A stretch of 64,000 nt of DNA from Eutreptiella sp. 'Long Island Sound 2002'. Lineage: Eukaryota; Euglenozoa; Euglenophyceae; Eutreptiales; Eutreptiaceae. This document shows, piece after piece, positions 23,132 to 33,937 of this stretch. Under the pieces are notes generated by a model. That model was not told the DNA's origin and did no database searches. It saw only the letters and a list, made by a program, of their open reading frames with translations. Position numbers and translations under genes: made by a program. Location: assembly GCA_964036045.1 (NCBI GenBank), contig OZ038379.1:22457976-22521975 (forward strand), written 5' to 3'. Numbering within the stretch: position 1 is the first letter of the stretch; every line of letters begins with the position of its first letter.

Positions 23132-23574
23132 CTGATTGGGACAGGGCAGGTGTGGGGGCTGGGATGGGAATAAGGACACCTGACAGTCCCAAGGGGTAGG
23201 AGTACAGATAAGGATACCGGGCAGGGCTCCAAAATGTGTTCAGGGCAATAAAATTGGGCGGCCTGTTTGGTAGAAAGACGGGGGCAGCCAGGGGAAATGA
23301 AAGGGAAATGGCGAAATACAGACAACCGGCGACGCTTAATTTCCTCCTACCATCTGCCACCAAATGAACAGGAGGAAGAACAGGGGAACAAACTGACGGG
23401 GGACAATGGAGGAGAATAGGGTAACTTTGGCTGTTGCCTCTGCCAAATCTTCCCGAAGTTCCCATCTGATTCACTACTTACTCCCCTCCTGCATTTTCCC
23501 TCGTTTGTACTGTGACTGTAGGTGCCGGAGATGCTGCACACCGTGCAGGAACAGGGATTGGGACAGAACCGGCA

Positions 23575-23895
23575 ACACCACCAACAACAACAACAGCAGC
23601 AGCAGCAGCAGCAGCAGCATCGCCACAACCACAACAACAGCACCATCGAAAACCACCGCCAGCAGCAATACCAATACAAACAAAGCAACACCAATACCAA
23701 CAACAAAAGCAACAACAAGCGCAGCAACAAAAGCACTACCAACAACAACAGCAACAGCGGCAACACCAGCACCACCACAACAACAACATCAACACATTCA
23801 GCAACAACACTATCGCCAGCAACAACAGCAGCAGCAACAACATAACACCAGTACAAACACAAACAGCAACACAAGCAGCAGCAAACAGCATTAAC
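23575..23895. repeat. CAA/CAG triplet tract
   Basis: A long impure run of CAA, CAG and related CAC/ACC triplets on the plus strand translates as polyglutamine/asparagine or polythreonine in different frames. It lies in the GST intron and is not part of a gene I can support. Its complement-type tract follows at 23908. Confidence 0.85.
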
Positions 23896-23907
23896 AGCAA
23901 CAGTGCC

Positions 23908-24060
23908 GCTAGTGTTGTTGTTGCTGCTGCGGTGGTCGTTGCTGCTGTGGTCGTTGCCGTCGCTGTTGTACTTATGTTGTACTGATGGTTGTTGCTGCTG
24001 CTAGTGCTGCTGCTGCTGCCACTACCACCATAGCTGTTGTTGTTGATGTGTTGTTGCTGT
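23908..24060. repeat. GTT/GCTGCTG tract, inverse of the CAA/CAG tract
   Basis: Runs of GTTGTTGTTGCTGCTGC and GCTGCTGCTGCTGCC form the reverse complement of the CAG/CAA tract about 15-300 bases upstream. The pair could form a long imperfect hairpin in DNA or intronic RNA. Confidence 0.8.
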
Positions 24061-26887
24061 GTTGCACAGTTTTATTCTCAATGCCCGCACACTAATGTTG
24101 GCCATGGCCCTGTTAGGACGCTTTTATTGGGCCTGATTTTGTTTCTAGTGTCAAATCCCAATTATACTATGTGATGCTATGTTATATTGGCCGAGTCCCA
24201 ACTAATTGGTGGCCATACAGAGTACTTGGCGCTTTGTGGACTCGGCGTCCCATTGTAAGAGTTACTATGGGGTGCCATACGGAACTGGCAACTGTACATA
24301 TTGCAAACAACAAAAAAAATTACAAGATCTTCTTGGCCGTCTTCCTCCATGGGATTCTTTGTGCACATTCCAAAGATAATTTTTTTGCAAGTCCTCTTGC
24401 AACCTTTTTGCAAAATTTTTGGTCATTGCACACTTGACCATCGGCATTTGGGGAGTACATTGGGGAGGGACAAGGTCGGCAATGCAAGACCATCTACCAA
24501 CACAGTGCGGGAGGTGGAAGGAGGATCAACTTCCACAACACCTTGCAAATGGTCACCGGGGGTTTGAATAACCCACACAGTGCAATCAGCATTCACGACC
24601 CTCAACGCGTACGGCACAAAGCTTGTTGGCATTGGGGTGAAAGAAAGATTAGCAAGAGGAGCATGATGGTCAGCCACCTCTATAATAAGGTGTAAGCTAC
24701 GAAAACCACAAGACCAAGCATCACCTTGGAAACCTCAAGCTTTGTGCTCCGTGGCCAATTTGAGGGCTTTGAGGCCCTTCAATAAAGGGTGCATGAATGA
24801 AATTGAGCTCACGGAGTCCCAAAACCAGATTGTGAAACGACAATCGGGGGCACAAAGAAACCAATGTAGGCCCTTTTTATGATTGTTGTCGAACAAAAAA
24901 GTGTAGCACTGGCAAGCCATATTATGATCAGGCGTGCCAGACTCGACATCTTGAAGAGGCGGACTCGACATTCGCCATCTACCTTGTTAGGTGGCGAATG
25001 TACAAGAGGGCCATGGTCCATGCACGTGGCTCATCAATCTCCATGTGGCAAGACTCTTGATTCAAAAAAGCCACATTGTCCTTGTCCTTCAACCAATCTC
25101 TCTGCACTAATTGGGTTGTTTCATGTGGAATGGTGCCTAGGGTGCGCTTGCATGCAACAACAGGAACATGAGGAGGCGGAGGCCTTCGGGAGGCCTTTGT
25201 TCTTTTCCCTCTTCTTTGAGGGTGGTGCACAGGCCAATGGAGGGGCTAGAAACAAGTTGACTGAGCTTTTTGATAACAAAGATAGGTCAACATATGGCTT
25301 CTACTTTGTGGCCGCAGTTCTGTGACGATTGGGGAGGTGGGGGGGCTCTTCCTCTCCTCCAAGGGTGGTGGTGAGGCCAACGCAGTGGGTGAAAACTCCA
25401 ACTCATTGTCGGACGCCATAGAAGGGTTAAACGATGGCTTAGGGAGGGTGGCGACCATAACATGATACACATCCACTTCTTCACACCACCTCTCAAACAA
25501 CCATTTGTAGGTGTTGGGGTGTGCTCTGCCATGCATGTAACTCTCCGCAGAATGCAGGCAAAAGCCACCCCCCTCACAGTGCATACACCACAAGCGCACT
25601 ATTCTCCAACATTGGCCACTAACATATGGCGGCCGAAAGAGGTCGAGGCAATGCCAATTCTTCTGATGCGGGCACATTAACACCAACAGCACCATCAACG
25701 GCCTTAGGTTGGTGTCACGCTGCAGGCTCCTCTTTTTGCCCTTCGCTCCAATTTGCATGTGCAAGACTTCTTTGGCAGCTTGGCAAGCGGCGGCTAGGCA
25801 CAAGCCGTCACCTTGTGTTGTATGCATCCCAACTTGAAGGGGCGCTCGGCAACCATCTTCCACGAGTATTGTGAAGAAACTGGAAAATGTGGCCCGTTCA
25901 CAAAGAGCCACAACAACACACCCTCACACATTGCATATGTGCAATAACTAGAACAAGTGCAACCTTGCGGTCACATGGTGGATGCAGAGAAACGATACAA
26001 ATGGCTCCTAGTTTATGGAGGTACCGCTGTCAAGATTACATAATGTCTCCTTCCATTCGGCTACGGCGGCAACATCCATGGGTGTATACTTCTTAATTTT
26101 CTTCCCACTCAATCCTATCTTCTTTGACTCATTCCCTTGTGGGAAAAAAAAAGGCATCATTGTCATCAAAGAAGGTTCTTGCCCTAAGCAACACCCGACT
26201 CTCTTGCCACATCCAAGGTTGAGGTCATGGGGCACGGCCTGAAAAGGCGTACGAGCAAGAACCCAAACCTTGCCCAACTTGAACATTGTGCCTTGCAAGA
26301 ACTCCACCAACGTGGATTGGCGATGAGCACTAATTATTGTCATCATGTTTGCATGTGGCTCAGATGGGGTAGCAGCCGAAATACCAAGAGGGGAGTGCCC
26401 AACGGCCTAATTTGAAAGCCTTTGAATGTAGCCCTATTCTATGGGTTCCAAATATTTTGGGTGGGTGGAAGTACCATTGTTCAATGCCTTCTACCCCACC
26501 TTGAATACACTAGAAGACCAACTGCACCGTATTGGCCTTAGACATTGAAGCATGTCATCCTAGGCATCATATGCATCACGCTCATACCCTAGCATAGTCT
26601 GCAACAAGTGGCGGATCACATCGTATGCACATTGCAACCAAGGTTCTCAATGAGGCCAAATCCTCTTTGCGGTGTTCCCCATTCCAATTGCATCATCACT
26701 CATGAAAGATCGGACACACCATTGAAAGCCTAGGAACATTTGCCCCGTTCTCTTCTTCGTGGTCTACAAGAAAAAGCAGGAAGCAAAATTGTTCTCTGTG
26801 CCCTCTATTGCTACAACAACCTTGTGTGATGCATTCAAAATACACAACAACAAAATACAATGTCGCTCGCACAGGTGCAATATCCCC

Positions 26888-27632
26888 AACTCGAGGCCAC
26901 ACTGCAGCGTAGGAGTTCATCACCCCAACTTGAGGGGCTGCACCGAAGCTTGGGTGTCAATCACCCCAACTCAAGAGGGCACACCAAAGTGTGGGAGTCC
27001 ATCACCCCAACTCGAGAGGCCACACCAAGGCTTGGGAGTCCATCACCACATCTAGAAGGGGCCACACTGAAGCCCGGGAGTCCATTACCCCGACTCAAGA
27101 GGCCACACAGAGGCTTGGGAGTCCATCACCCCAACTGGAGGGGGCACACCGAAGCCTGGGAGTCCATCACCCCAACTCAAGGGGCCACGCCAAACAGTGG
27201 GAGTCCATCACCCCAACTCGAGGGGCCACACAGAGGCCTAGGTATCCATCACCCCAACTCAAGGGGCCACACGGAGGCTTGGGAGTCCATCACCCCAACT
27301 CAAGGGGCCACACCAAACAGTGGGAGGCCGTCACCCCAACTCAAGGGGCCACACAGAGGCTTGGGAGTCAATCACCCGAACTCAAGAGGGCACACCAAAG
27401 TGTGGGAGTCCATCAGCCGAACTCAAGGGGCCACACCGAAGAGTGGGAGTCCATCACCCCAACTCAAGGGGCCACACAGAGGCTTGGGAGTCCATCACCC
27501 CAACTCAAGGGGCCACACAGAGGCTTGGGAGTCCATCACCCCAACTCAAGGGGCCACACCAAAGAGTGGGAGTCCATCACCCCAACTCGAGGGGCCACAC
27601 AGAGGCCTAGGAGTCCACAACCCCAACAATCG
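26888..27632. repeat. 41-bp minisatellite (~18 copies)
   Basis: The unit reads GGGAGTCCATCACCCCAACT, then CAAGGGGCCACACAGAGGCTT. Successive copies start 41 bases apart, for example at 27481 and 27522. Because 41 is not a multiple of 3, each plus frame cycles through a 41-residue period. The frames lack stops, so ORFs of up to 260 codons appear. It lies in the GST intron, so I do not call it coding. Confidence 0.9.
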
Positions 27633-27709
27633 ACAAGATTAGAAGTGGCAGTAGACCTTGTAAGTTGATTGTTGCCATCAGCCTGTGTAACTTTTTTTGC
27701 TGTGGGTGC

Positions 27710-27866
27710 GTGTAATTTTTTTTACTGTCAGCATGTGTACGGGAAAAAATCGCCACATTGTGTAATTTTTTTCTTTTGCTGTCACGTCCTGTAATTTTTC
27801 TTCTGTGCTCTCACGAGGTGTACCCCAAAAACGTTACACATGCTGACAGTAGAAAAAAAAATTACA
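27710..27866. repeat. Inverted repeat, ~30-bp arms
   Basis: The left arm TGTAATTTTTTTTACTGTCA plus GCATGTGTA (27710-27739) is nearly the reverse complement of the right arm at 27833-27866, which contains ACACATGCTGACAGTAG. Further TGTAATTTTT motifs lie between them. It looks like a small hairpin or MITE-like element between the 41-bp array and GST exon 1. Confidence 0.7.
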
Positions 27867-27928
27867 TGACTTGCAACATACACAATGGGCCAGGGATGAG
27901 AATACCAACACGAGACTGTGCAAAAGAC

Positions 27929-28546
27929 CTGGAACGAGATGCGTTTGTCCTCAAACTCAGTGCCTGTCATGACCAGCGCCAGACGCACCTTCTCCGCGGC
28001 GGCCTCCAGATCGAAATACGTCAGTGTGATGTCTGGCGTTTCATCGGGTTTCGTGGCTCCCGCCGCCAGCATCGCCACCGGCGCGGGCTGGCCCTTGCAA
28101 CGCCTATCCCACACGGCCCTGAGCAGGCCCCCAATGAGCATGCCCAGTGGAAGCAGCAGCCAGGTGGCACTGGGCGTCGCTGTCTGCAGGCCCCACACAC
28201 TGGAGGGCTCGGCGTCAACACTGCGATGTGGATCTGTTGCAGTGCCAAGGGATGCGTCCGGCCGGGGGGACCTGAAAGGACGGGGTTCACGTGTTGCCCA
28301 AGTGGAGGCACTGCCTTGGGATACGGTTTGGGTCACAGGGGCGATGCGCGTTGCAGACGCCCTAGAGCCCACAACCAGTGCTGAAGAGGTCCAGAGGCTT
28401 GAGGCAGTAGTGCCTGTGACCACGAGTACGCCCACGAGGCAGCCGACCAGTCCTGCTCCGAGGACGGTCAGGCGGCGGTGGGTATCGTTGGTGGGTAGTG
28501 GTGCTGGTAAGACGGCAGCGTTGGACAGCAACACGGTGTGCTCCAT
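27929..28546 (-). CDS. Glutathione S-transferase, exon 1 with long N-terminal leader
   Basis: The exon gives 206 residues from the ATG at 28546. Residues 171-206 are the start of the GST domain (ITLTYFDLEAAAEKVRLAL), with Tyr177 in the position of the catalytic tyrosine of the tyrosine-type GSTs. Before it lies a leader of about 165 residues. It has a hydrophobic segment at 26-45 (LTVLGAGLVGCLVGVLVV), a Ser/Thr/Ala/Arg-rich stretch, and a second hydrophobic segment at 128-146 (WLLLPLGMLIGGLLRAVW) followed by basic residues. This resembles leaders that route proteins through the secretory path to complex plastids, or a membrane-anchored form. The frame is also open upstream to 28741, so an earlier start is possible. 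The whole protein would be 393 residues. Confidence 0.8.
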
Positions 28547-30821
28547 TGAATTAGAGGTGAAACAAAGCTGATTGAGAGCAGGGTTCTCACAAGAGAGGCA
28601 ATGGCCATGGCCTGAGACATGGCTGGCCGGGATGCCCAGAGAGCGCACCCAGGCCTGTGATGCAGTCGAGACTGAGAGGACGTTCCAGCCCAACCATTTC
28701 CGTGTGCCCAAAACCGGTCTCCAACAATTGTGTAACCACAACCGCTAATTCCAATCGCTAATTACCATTTGTGCCAGCACATCTGAAACTCCCAATAGCA
28801 CGGGGGGCAGTTCAGGTCAGTTCTGGACCCCGAACCCCAGATGGGCAGAGCGGGGGTGGGGGGGTGGGGGGGATGAGGGGGGGTGGGGGGTTCAAATTTT
28901 TCTTTGGGCTGTTGGGGCGTTTTTGAATACCCTGTTTCATTTTGGGCATTTTGAATACACACAAAGTGGGGTAAAAGCACCTTTTACCATTGACCAGAAA
29001 TGAAAAATAGTACAGCATTCCGGCAGACAAACCGCTGAACCAGCAAAGCCATCCAGCAAGCAGTGTAAAACACATGGCGGTGCCAATAGCTCCAACTTGA
29101 TCCACTGTTTCCATCGCAGTGTTTGCAACCACGTTCCACCCATCATCAATATGGCAACATAACCAACCCCTACCCTCTCAGGGTCCCTGTAGTGGGGAGA
29201 AATTGCAAGTTCGTTGGGGAAAATGTAAGATTTGAACTCACCATTCAAATTGGAGCATTTTGGGTATCGGCACTTGAGGTGAAACCAATTTTTCTGACAC
29301 TTTCACTTCAGGCCAAAAAAATTTTCTGGGCGGGGTCCAGAGGGGTGGGGGGAGTGGTGGGCCTGACGTACGGCCCGACACATAAACCCCCCCAGGCCCA
29401 ATAGTCTCCCTCTCATTCAAGCTTCAGGCTTGGTACTCCGTCGTTGCTCCTTGCAAAGCGGGCACAAAATCCCTGACAGGGGTCACCTGGGGATACTTAG
29501 ACAAAGCTATGCTGACACCGAATGCATTTTTGGACAGAAATTGCAAGCCAGAACGTCCCTGGACTCGAAATTCACACAGAAGGCACCAAAGCCAAACCCC
29601 CCCCCCGCCCTGCACTTGTCCAGTCGCCACCTCCGTGCAACAGCTCCCACACACCCTGGGGACTTGGGCATAGTGCAGCCCCCCCGCCCCTTGGGAATGC
29701 TCAAGGGATGCATGGTACACACACAAAGTTATGCACAAAACAAGAAACACAATGAGTCTGAAACCATATGCCTCAGCACATATGAAATGTGCAATGGGGC
29801 CAACCTGAGTCTATGATACTGTAGCCAAACCTGGGAGGTCCCCTGGGGGAGGTGAGGGGAGAGGTTCACATTTAGGAAACGAGGAGTCGCAACCTCCCCC
29901 CCCCCCATACTTGCACCTATTATACCAAGATTTAAGATGGCAGCAACATTGCGCTGTGCCCTGCCCATCACCGGACACGCGTCTGGCCGCTCATTGCAGG
30001 CCTCCGATCCACATTGCCATCCACCCTACCCCTGGTGGCAAGGGACCGATTTGGGCTTGCCCAGGGTCGGCCCACTCGCGCACCTACGCATGTGCCCACC
30101 CCACACGTGGGTGCATGCGTGCATGGGTTCCCCCATTCCGAACGCTATAGCTTCGTGCGGCCATCGTACAGCAGTCACGGGAACAAAACAGTTGTCCACC
30201 AGCACAACACACTGCATACCTCAATGGCAAACATTGGTTGGTCGGCAACAACCCCCAATCGTCCAACAAACAGGGGCTGGTTGTTACGGTGGTTGCTGCC
30301 AGTTTCGGGGGGCTCTTCCATAAACGCTGGTGGGTGCCGTGTGACACAGCCAGTTTCCTGTGCCATGCCTTTTATGTGACTTGCTTCTGTTGCGTGAGGT
30401 CATTAACGGGGAGTAGATGGGGGGATGATGGGACGACAAATTCATTACCTGAGCGCTCACATAGCACACCCGCTCTCCTCCATAGCCCGCCCTTGGCTGC
30501 CGCATGCAGCCCATGTTTGAAGTGTGAGGGTATCAGTGCATGGGTAACAACTGCGGAGCGGCCGGCGGGATCTTAACAAATGGAAGGCCGCAGCCCAGAG
30601 GCAGATCTAAGGTGGGACTGCGTGTTCTATTTGCAATTCTTTGTTGACAAATGACACCGCACCGAAAAAATCCTCTTGTAAACACCGAAGGGATGCAGAA
30701 TCTTTGGGGCTGGACATGGGGCGAAAAACGTTCTGGTAACGTTCCACATACCAACTGACTCCGCAAGAAACAAGAAGCATGCCAACCATTGGTAGTCGTG
30801 CAACCTGCCTACCGGAGGGGG

Positions 30822-31020
30822 GGAATTTGGGATCATGCGATATTTGGAATGGCGAAAGTTGGTGCAGAAAAAATTGGCACCAATTCTTACATACCACGGC
30901 AAAATGTGGTACAAGATTCCAAGATTGTGGCACAAGAAAAGGCATACAACACGACTGTTGGCTTCTGGATGGTTGCTGATATTTCCTGGTGGATTTTGGA
31001 TGCTTCTTGTGATTTCCCAA
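30822..31020. repeat. Dispersed repeat, copy 1
   Basis: It starts with CCGGAGGGGGGGAATTTGGG and carries GGAATGGCGAAAGTTGGTGC, then ACATACCACGGCAAAATGTG and TTCCAAGATTGTGG. The copies at 38341-38520 and 38745-38890 share the same block order with perhaps 75-85% identity by eye. The end of this copy (TTTCCTGGTGGATTTTGG) resembles sequence at 18.9 kb. No coding capacity is seen, so it is probably a non-autonomous mobile element. Confidence 0.65.
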
Positions 31021-31909
31021 TCATGACAAATAGGAGCTTCAACGGTAGTACAACTCCCTTTGACCAGCGATGATGACCCTTGCACGTGGCGTCACTGCAA
31101 AAATGTAACCTGGTGTGCCCCAGCATGAGCTTCCAGCAACAACACAGTGGGCACTGACTGAAGCAAATTGATCAAAGATTTTGAAACTGGACCACAGATC
31201 AAGCCCCAAGCCCAGCAATGCTTCTCAAGTGCAAGTCTTTGGCATTTGCAGTAGTAGGTTGCTCTCCTAGACAATTTCTGAGACACACTGTGATGGTGCC
31301 CTAGCAACTGTGTCTTGCCTGGGCCATAGCAGTAGCTGCTGTGCCAAGCAGCGGCAAGGCAGTGGATACTTGAAGGTGAACATTGCCATGCTGCAAAATA
31401 TCATTTGATATTAATTGGAGGGGCAAAGGAGAAATGATGCCGGCAACAAGATGTGTCATTTTTTGCTGGAATGGTAAGGTTCCTCAAAATTGCAAAAAAA
31501 CTGCACTACAGTATGTGTGCTATGTCCACACAATGTGCATTTGCCCCAGCCTCCTTTGTCCACGAAACCTCCTCAATCTTACCTGATACTATTTGACGGA
31601 TTTTGCCACCAGTACCATCCCTTTTTCGCCCACTCCATTACTGGTGAATAGCCTGCCCTCGTCTGTGTGCACTCCCGCCTCAATCGTTCTCTCCACTGCC
31701 ACCCAATCGTGCCACAAGGAGAGTCAAAGCGGAAGATGCAAATGACACAGCGGCAGCAAAATTATTCATGAAGCCAGAAGGCCACCATGATGGCTCTAAT
31801 AGGTACCTCGCTGATGGAGCCACCGAATTGTGGCTGCCAATGGAACACCATACAGCACAACATGTGTCGCCGAATTCTCCTGGAAATTATGGACGAGCCA
31901 CCATATAGA

Positions 31910-31985
31910 ACAGCATGGCAAAATTTGGTGCACTTTTGTTGTGCCAAATTTCGCCTATTCCAAATGTGCCCCCTCCGTTACTTGC
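31910..31985. repeat. Dispersed repeat, partial inverted copy
   Basis: It contains GGCAAAATTTGGTGCAC, then GTGCCAAATTTCGCCTATTC and CCCCCTCCG. This is the end of the dispersed element in reverse orientation, matching 38820-38882. Confidence 0.5.
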
Positions 31986-32394
31986 TTTGAGGGTAAAAAG
32001 CATCACCCATCTCGCACTTTTCAGTACTTTTGCTGGCACTGCCCTGTTCGACTTGCGGTGTTCACCGAGGCCCATGGAAACCACGTGGGATGCCTCACCT
32101 CCCGACAGACATCGCGCGCGCACACATTCAGAAAGCGCAAGAAACAGTGCTTGTCTGTCCTCTATTCCCTACAGGCTTTTCCCGTCAAGGCAGAACGAGG
32201 GCACTGGGTCCAGATCCATGAAACCCTCACCAAAACTGCACTTTTTTGTGGATAGATTCAGCCCAGCACCAGCATACTCTGCATCGAAATGGGACACCAA
32301 ATCTGAGGGTTACATAGCGTTGCATCGCTTTGAAGAAAGCGAACTGCTTGCTCCTGGCGTACCAGGTACAGTACCCTGGCATGATACCGACTGA

Positions 32395-32480
32395 AAAGTC
32401 AGGGTTGGTTAGAGCGTCTGATATGCACGCCTGGGCAGACTGGGAGATGGTGGGTTGAAAGCAACCACAGCAAATTCACG
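32395..32480 (+). repeat. tRNA-like sequence, probably tRNA-derived SINE or relic
   Basis: The A-box-like block GGTTGGTTAGAGCGTCTGAT is followed by a potential anticodon stem (GTCTG pairing with CAGAC around an oversized 15-base loop). A degenerate T-arm follows, with stem GGTGGGTT and AACCAC. The spacing fits a tRNA head, but the T-loop and anticodon loop are abnormal, so a functional tRNA is unlikely. Confidence 0.4.
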
Positions 32481-33786
32481 TGACTTCTCTATTTGGTGAG
32501 ACTGAACTCATACCTGTACCCACCCACTGTCCTCCCTGCTGCTCATCACCCCTACTCACAGCTACTGCTAATGCCTTCTCACACATAAATCACATCAAAT
32601 CATGACCATTCCCAATCCATGCTCAACCCGCAGCATCACTCTTTTCAGCTTCTGGAACTGTTCTGAAGTGAACGGGTCAGGAAGGATATCAAGTGTTCTG
32701 CGGCGGGAGGGCAGGTCCACGGATGTCACAAAGGATTCGGTGCAGCAGGGCGGTCTTAACACAAAAACAAAACCTCATTGATTTACGCCTCACTCAAAGC
32801 GGACACCGCGATGGCGAAAGCAACCGGGCACTGCACACAGCAAAATTAGAGTACTACGTCCATCTGCAATTTATCACTGGTAAAGAGAAGACAAATGAAC
32901 CTTCACCCGCAATTGAAATTGCAATTGGTGCGCAATGTACGACTAACGGTTGGCGGTGAATCGCCAGCCCAGATTGCTGTCTTCAAGGGGCTGTCCTTCG
33001 TGAAAACAGACAAATCTCGGTGTTCCAGGACTCTCGTGCGAGGCAGTAGTCCTGCTTCTGGATTCGGACTGCGTGTGCTGCCGTTCGGCGTGTGTGCAGT
33101 CAAATGCCAAATCCCTGACCCCATGCCACACGTCTGTCCTTCATCTTTGTTTGGCGTTACGGTGAATACGGAAACGGAGCATATGACCAACACTCGACTA
33201 TTGAGTGTTTAGCGTTCCGTCTGAGCTGTCCATTCATGATGGTGCTGTTCACTGTTGTTGCCTACACCTCGCCCTGGCCCTGAGCCTACAGCCCAGGGCT
33301 GCCCATAGCCATCGCCTTCCTCAAGCCTTTTCCCGAACCCGTGACCTACAACCCAGGCCCACTGCCGGCACAAAAGACTCCGCAGGAAATGGCTTCGGTG
33401 CAGTGCGCCGGGGCACTGTTTCTGCGGTCGAAATGGATGTGTTGCCTTTCGGCACGTGTGCTACTGATGCCATATCTGTGACCCTGGCGCACATCTCTGG
33501 TTCTCTCATTTATGTGTTTTCAGGATTACCACAGTATTGATAGCGCGACCCATGAACCCCGTGTAGTACCACACTGCGTTGGGCCGCGTTCTGTGGTTTA
33601 CAATGTGCTGGGGGCGTGCAACGCGGTGGTGAGTGCAGTGTGGTACCCACACGCACGGGTTTTGGGGGGCGGGGCGGGGGGGTCACTCAACTAAAACCCA
33701 TAAATCTGCCCACTCCAACTGATCTCCTCAAAGCGAACTGGAGCAGTGCCCAAACGCAGCCGCAAAGTGGCACTGTCTCCGGAGCA

Positions 33787-33937
33787 TTACTTGTTGAACA
33801 GGAGGCGTAGGTCGTCCAGGCCCATCTTGTTGAAGGCATTTTTGGCGGCCTTGTCCCCAAAAGCGCCACCGGTCAACAATCGTTTCTTTTCCTGCAGCTC
33901 CAAAATGCTCTCCTCCACAGTGTCCTTCACCACAAAT
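33787..33937 (-). CDS. HLTF: HLTF-like exon 13 (C-terminus and stop)
   Basis: After the acceptor CTTGCAG the exon completes an Arg codon and reads [19 protein letters not shown], a typical C-terminal motif of RAD5/HLTF/RAD16 ATPases. The sequence ends [14 protein letters not shown] and TAA (33787-33789). Confidence 0.9.

Larger units (their letters stand above)
23132..27928 (-). other. GST intron 1 (4.8 kb), repeat-filled
   Basis: The donor is CAG then GTCTTT at the 27929 edge, and the acceptor is ATCAG at the 23132 edge. The intron contains inverted triplet tracts (23575-24060), a 41-bp minisatellite (26888-27632) and a ~30-bp inverted repeat (27710-27866). Between 24.1 and 26.8 kb there are open frames on the minus strand, including 221 codons at 25246-25911. 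They may be mobile-element remains, but I could not assign them to a family. Confidence 0.75.
28547..33786. other. Intergenic region with dispersed repeats
   Basis: It separates the start of the GST gene from the stop codon of the HLTF-like gene, both on the minus strand. It contains G- and C-runs near 28860, a dispersed AAATTTGG-type element at 30822-31020, a related piece at 31910-31985 and a tRNA-like sequence at 32395-32480. No exon of a known family was recognised. Two stretches near 33060 and 33440 both translate with VLPFG followed by a cysteine-containing segment, perhaps an old duplication. Confidence 0.5.

Noticed and set aside
23406-23985. Polyglutamine/asparagine protein
   Set aside because: A CAA/CAG microsatellite in an intron; frames on both strands are low-complexity only.
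24171-26740. Transposase gene in the GST intron
   Set aside because: Several open minus frames exist, but I could identify no catalytic motif or terminal repeats.
26860-27668. Repeat protein of 225-260 residues with HHPNSRGHTEAWES units
   Set aside because: Frames come from the 41-bp array in the GST intron, open in all three frames alike.
33060-33480. Reverse transcriptase, from two VLPFG motifs
   Set aside because: VLPFG is followed by cysteine-rich sequence, not the family continuation, and no catalytic YxDD-type motif is nearby.
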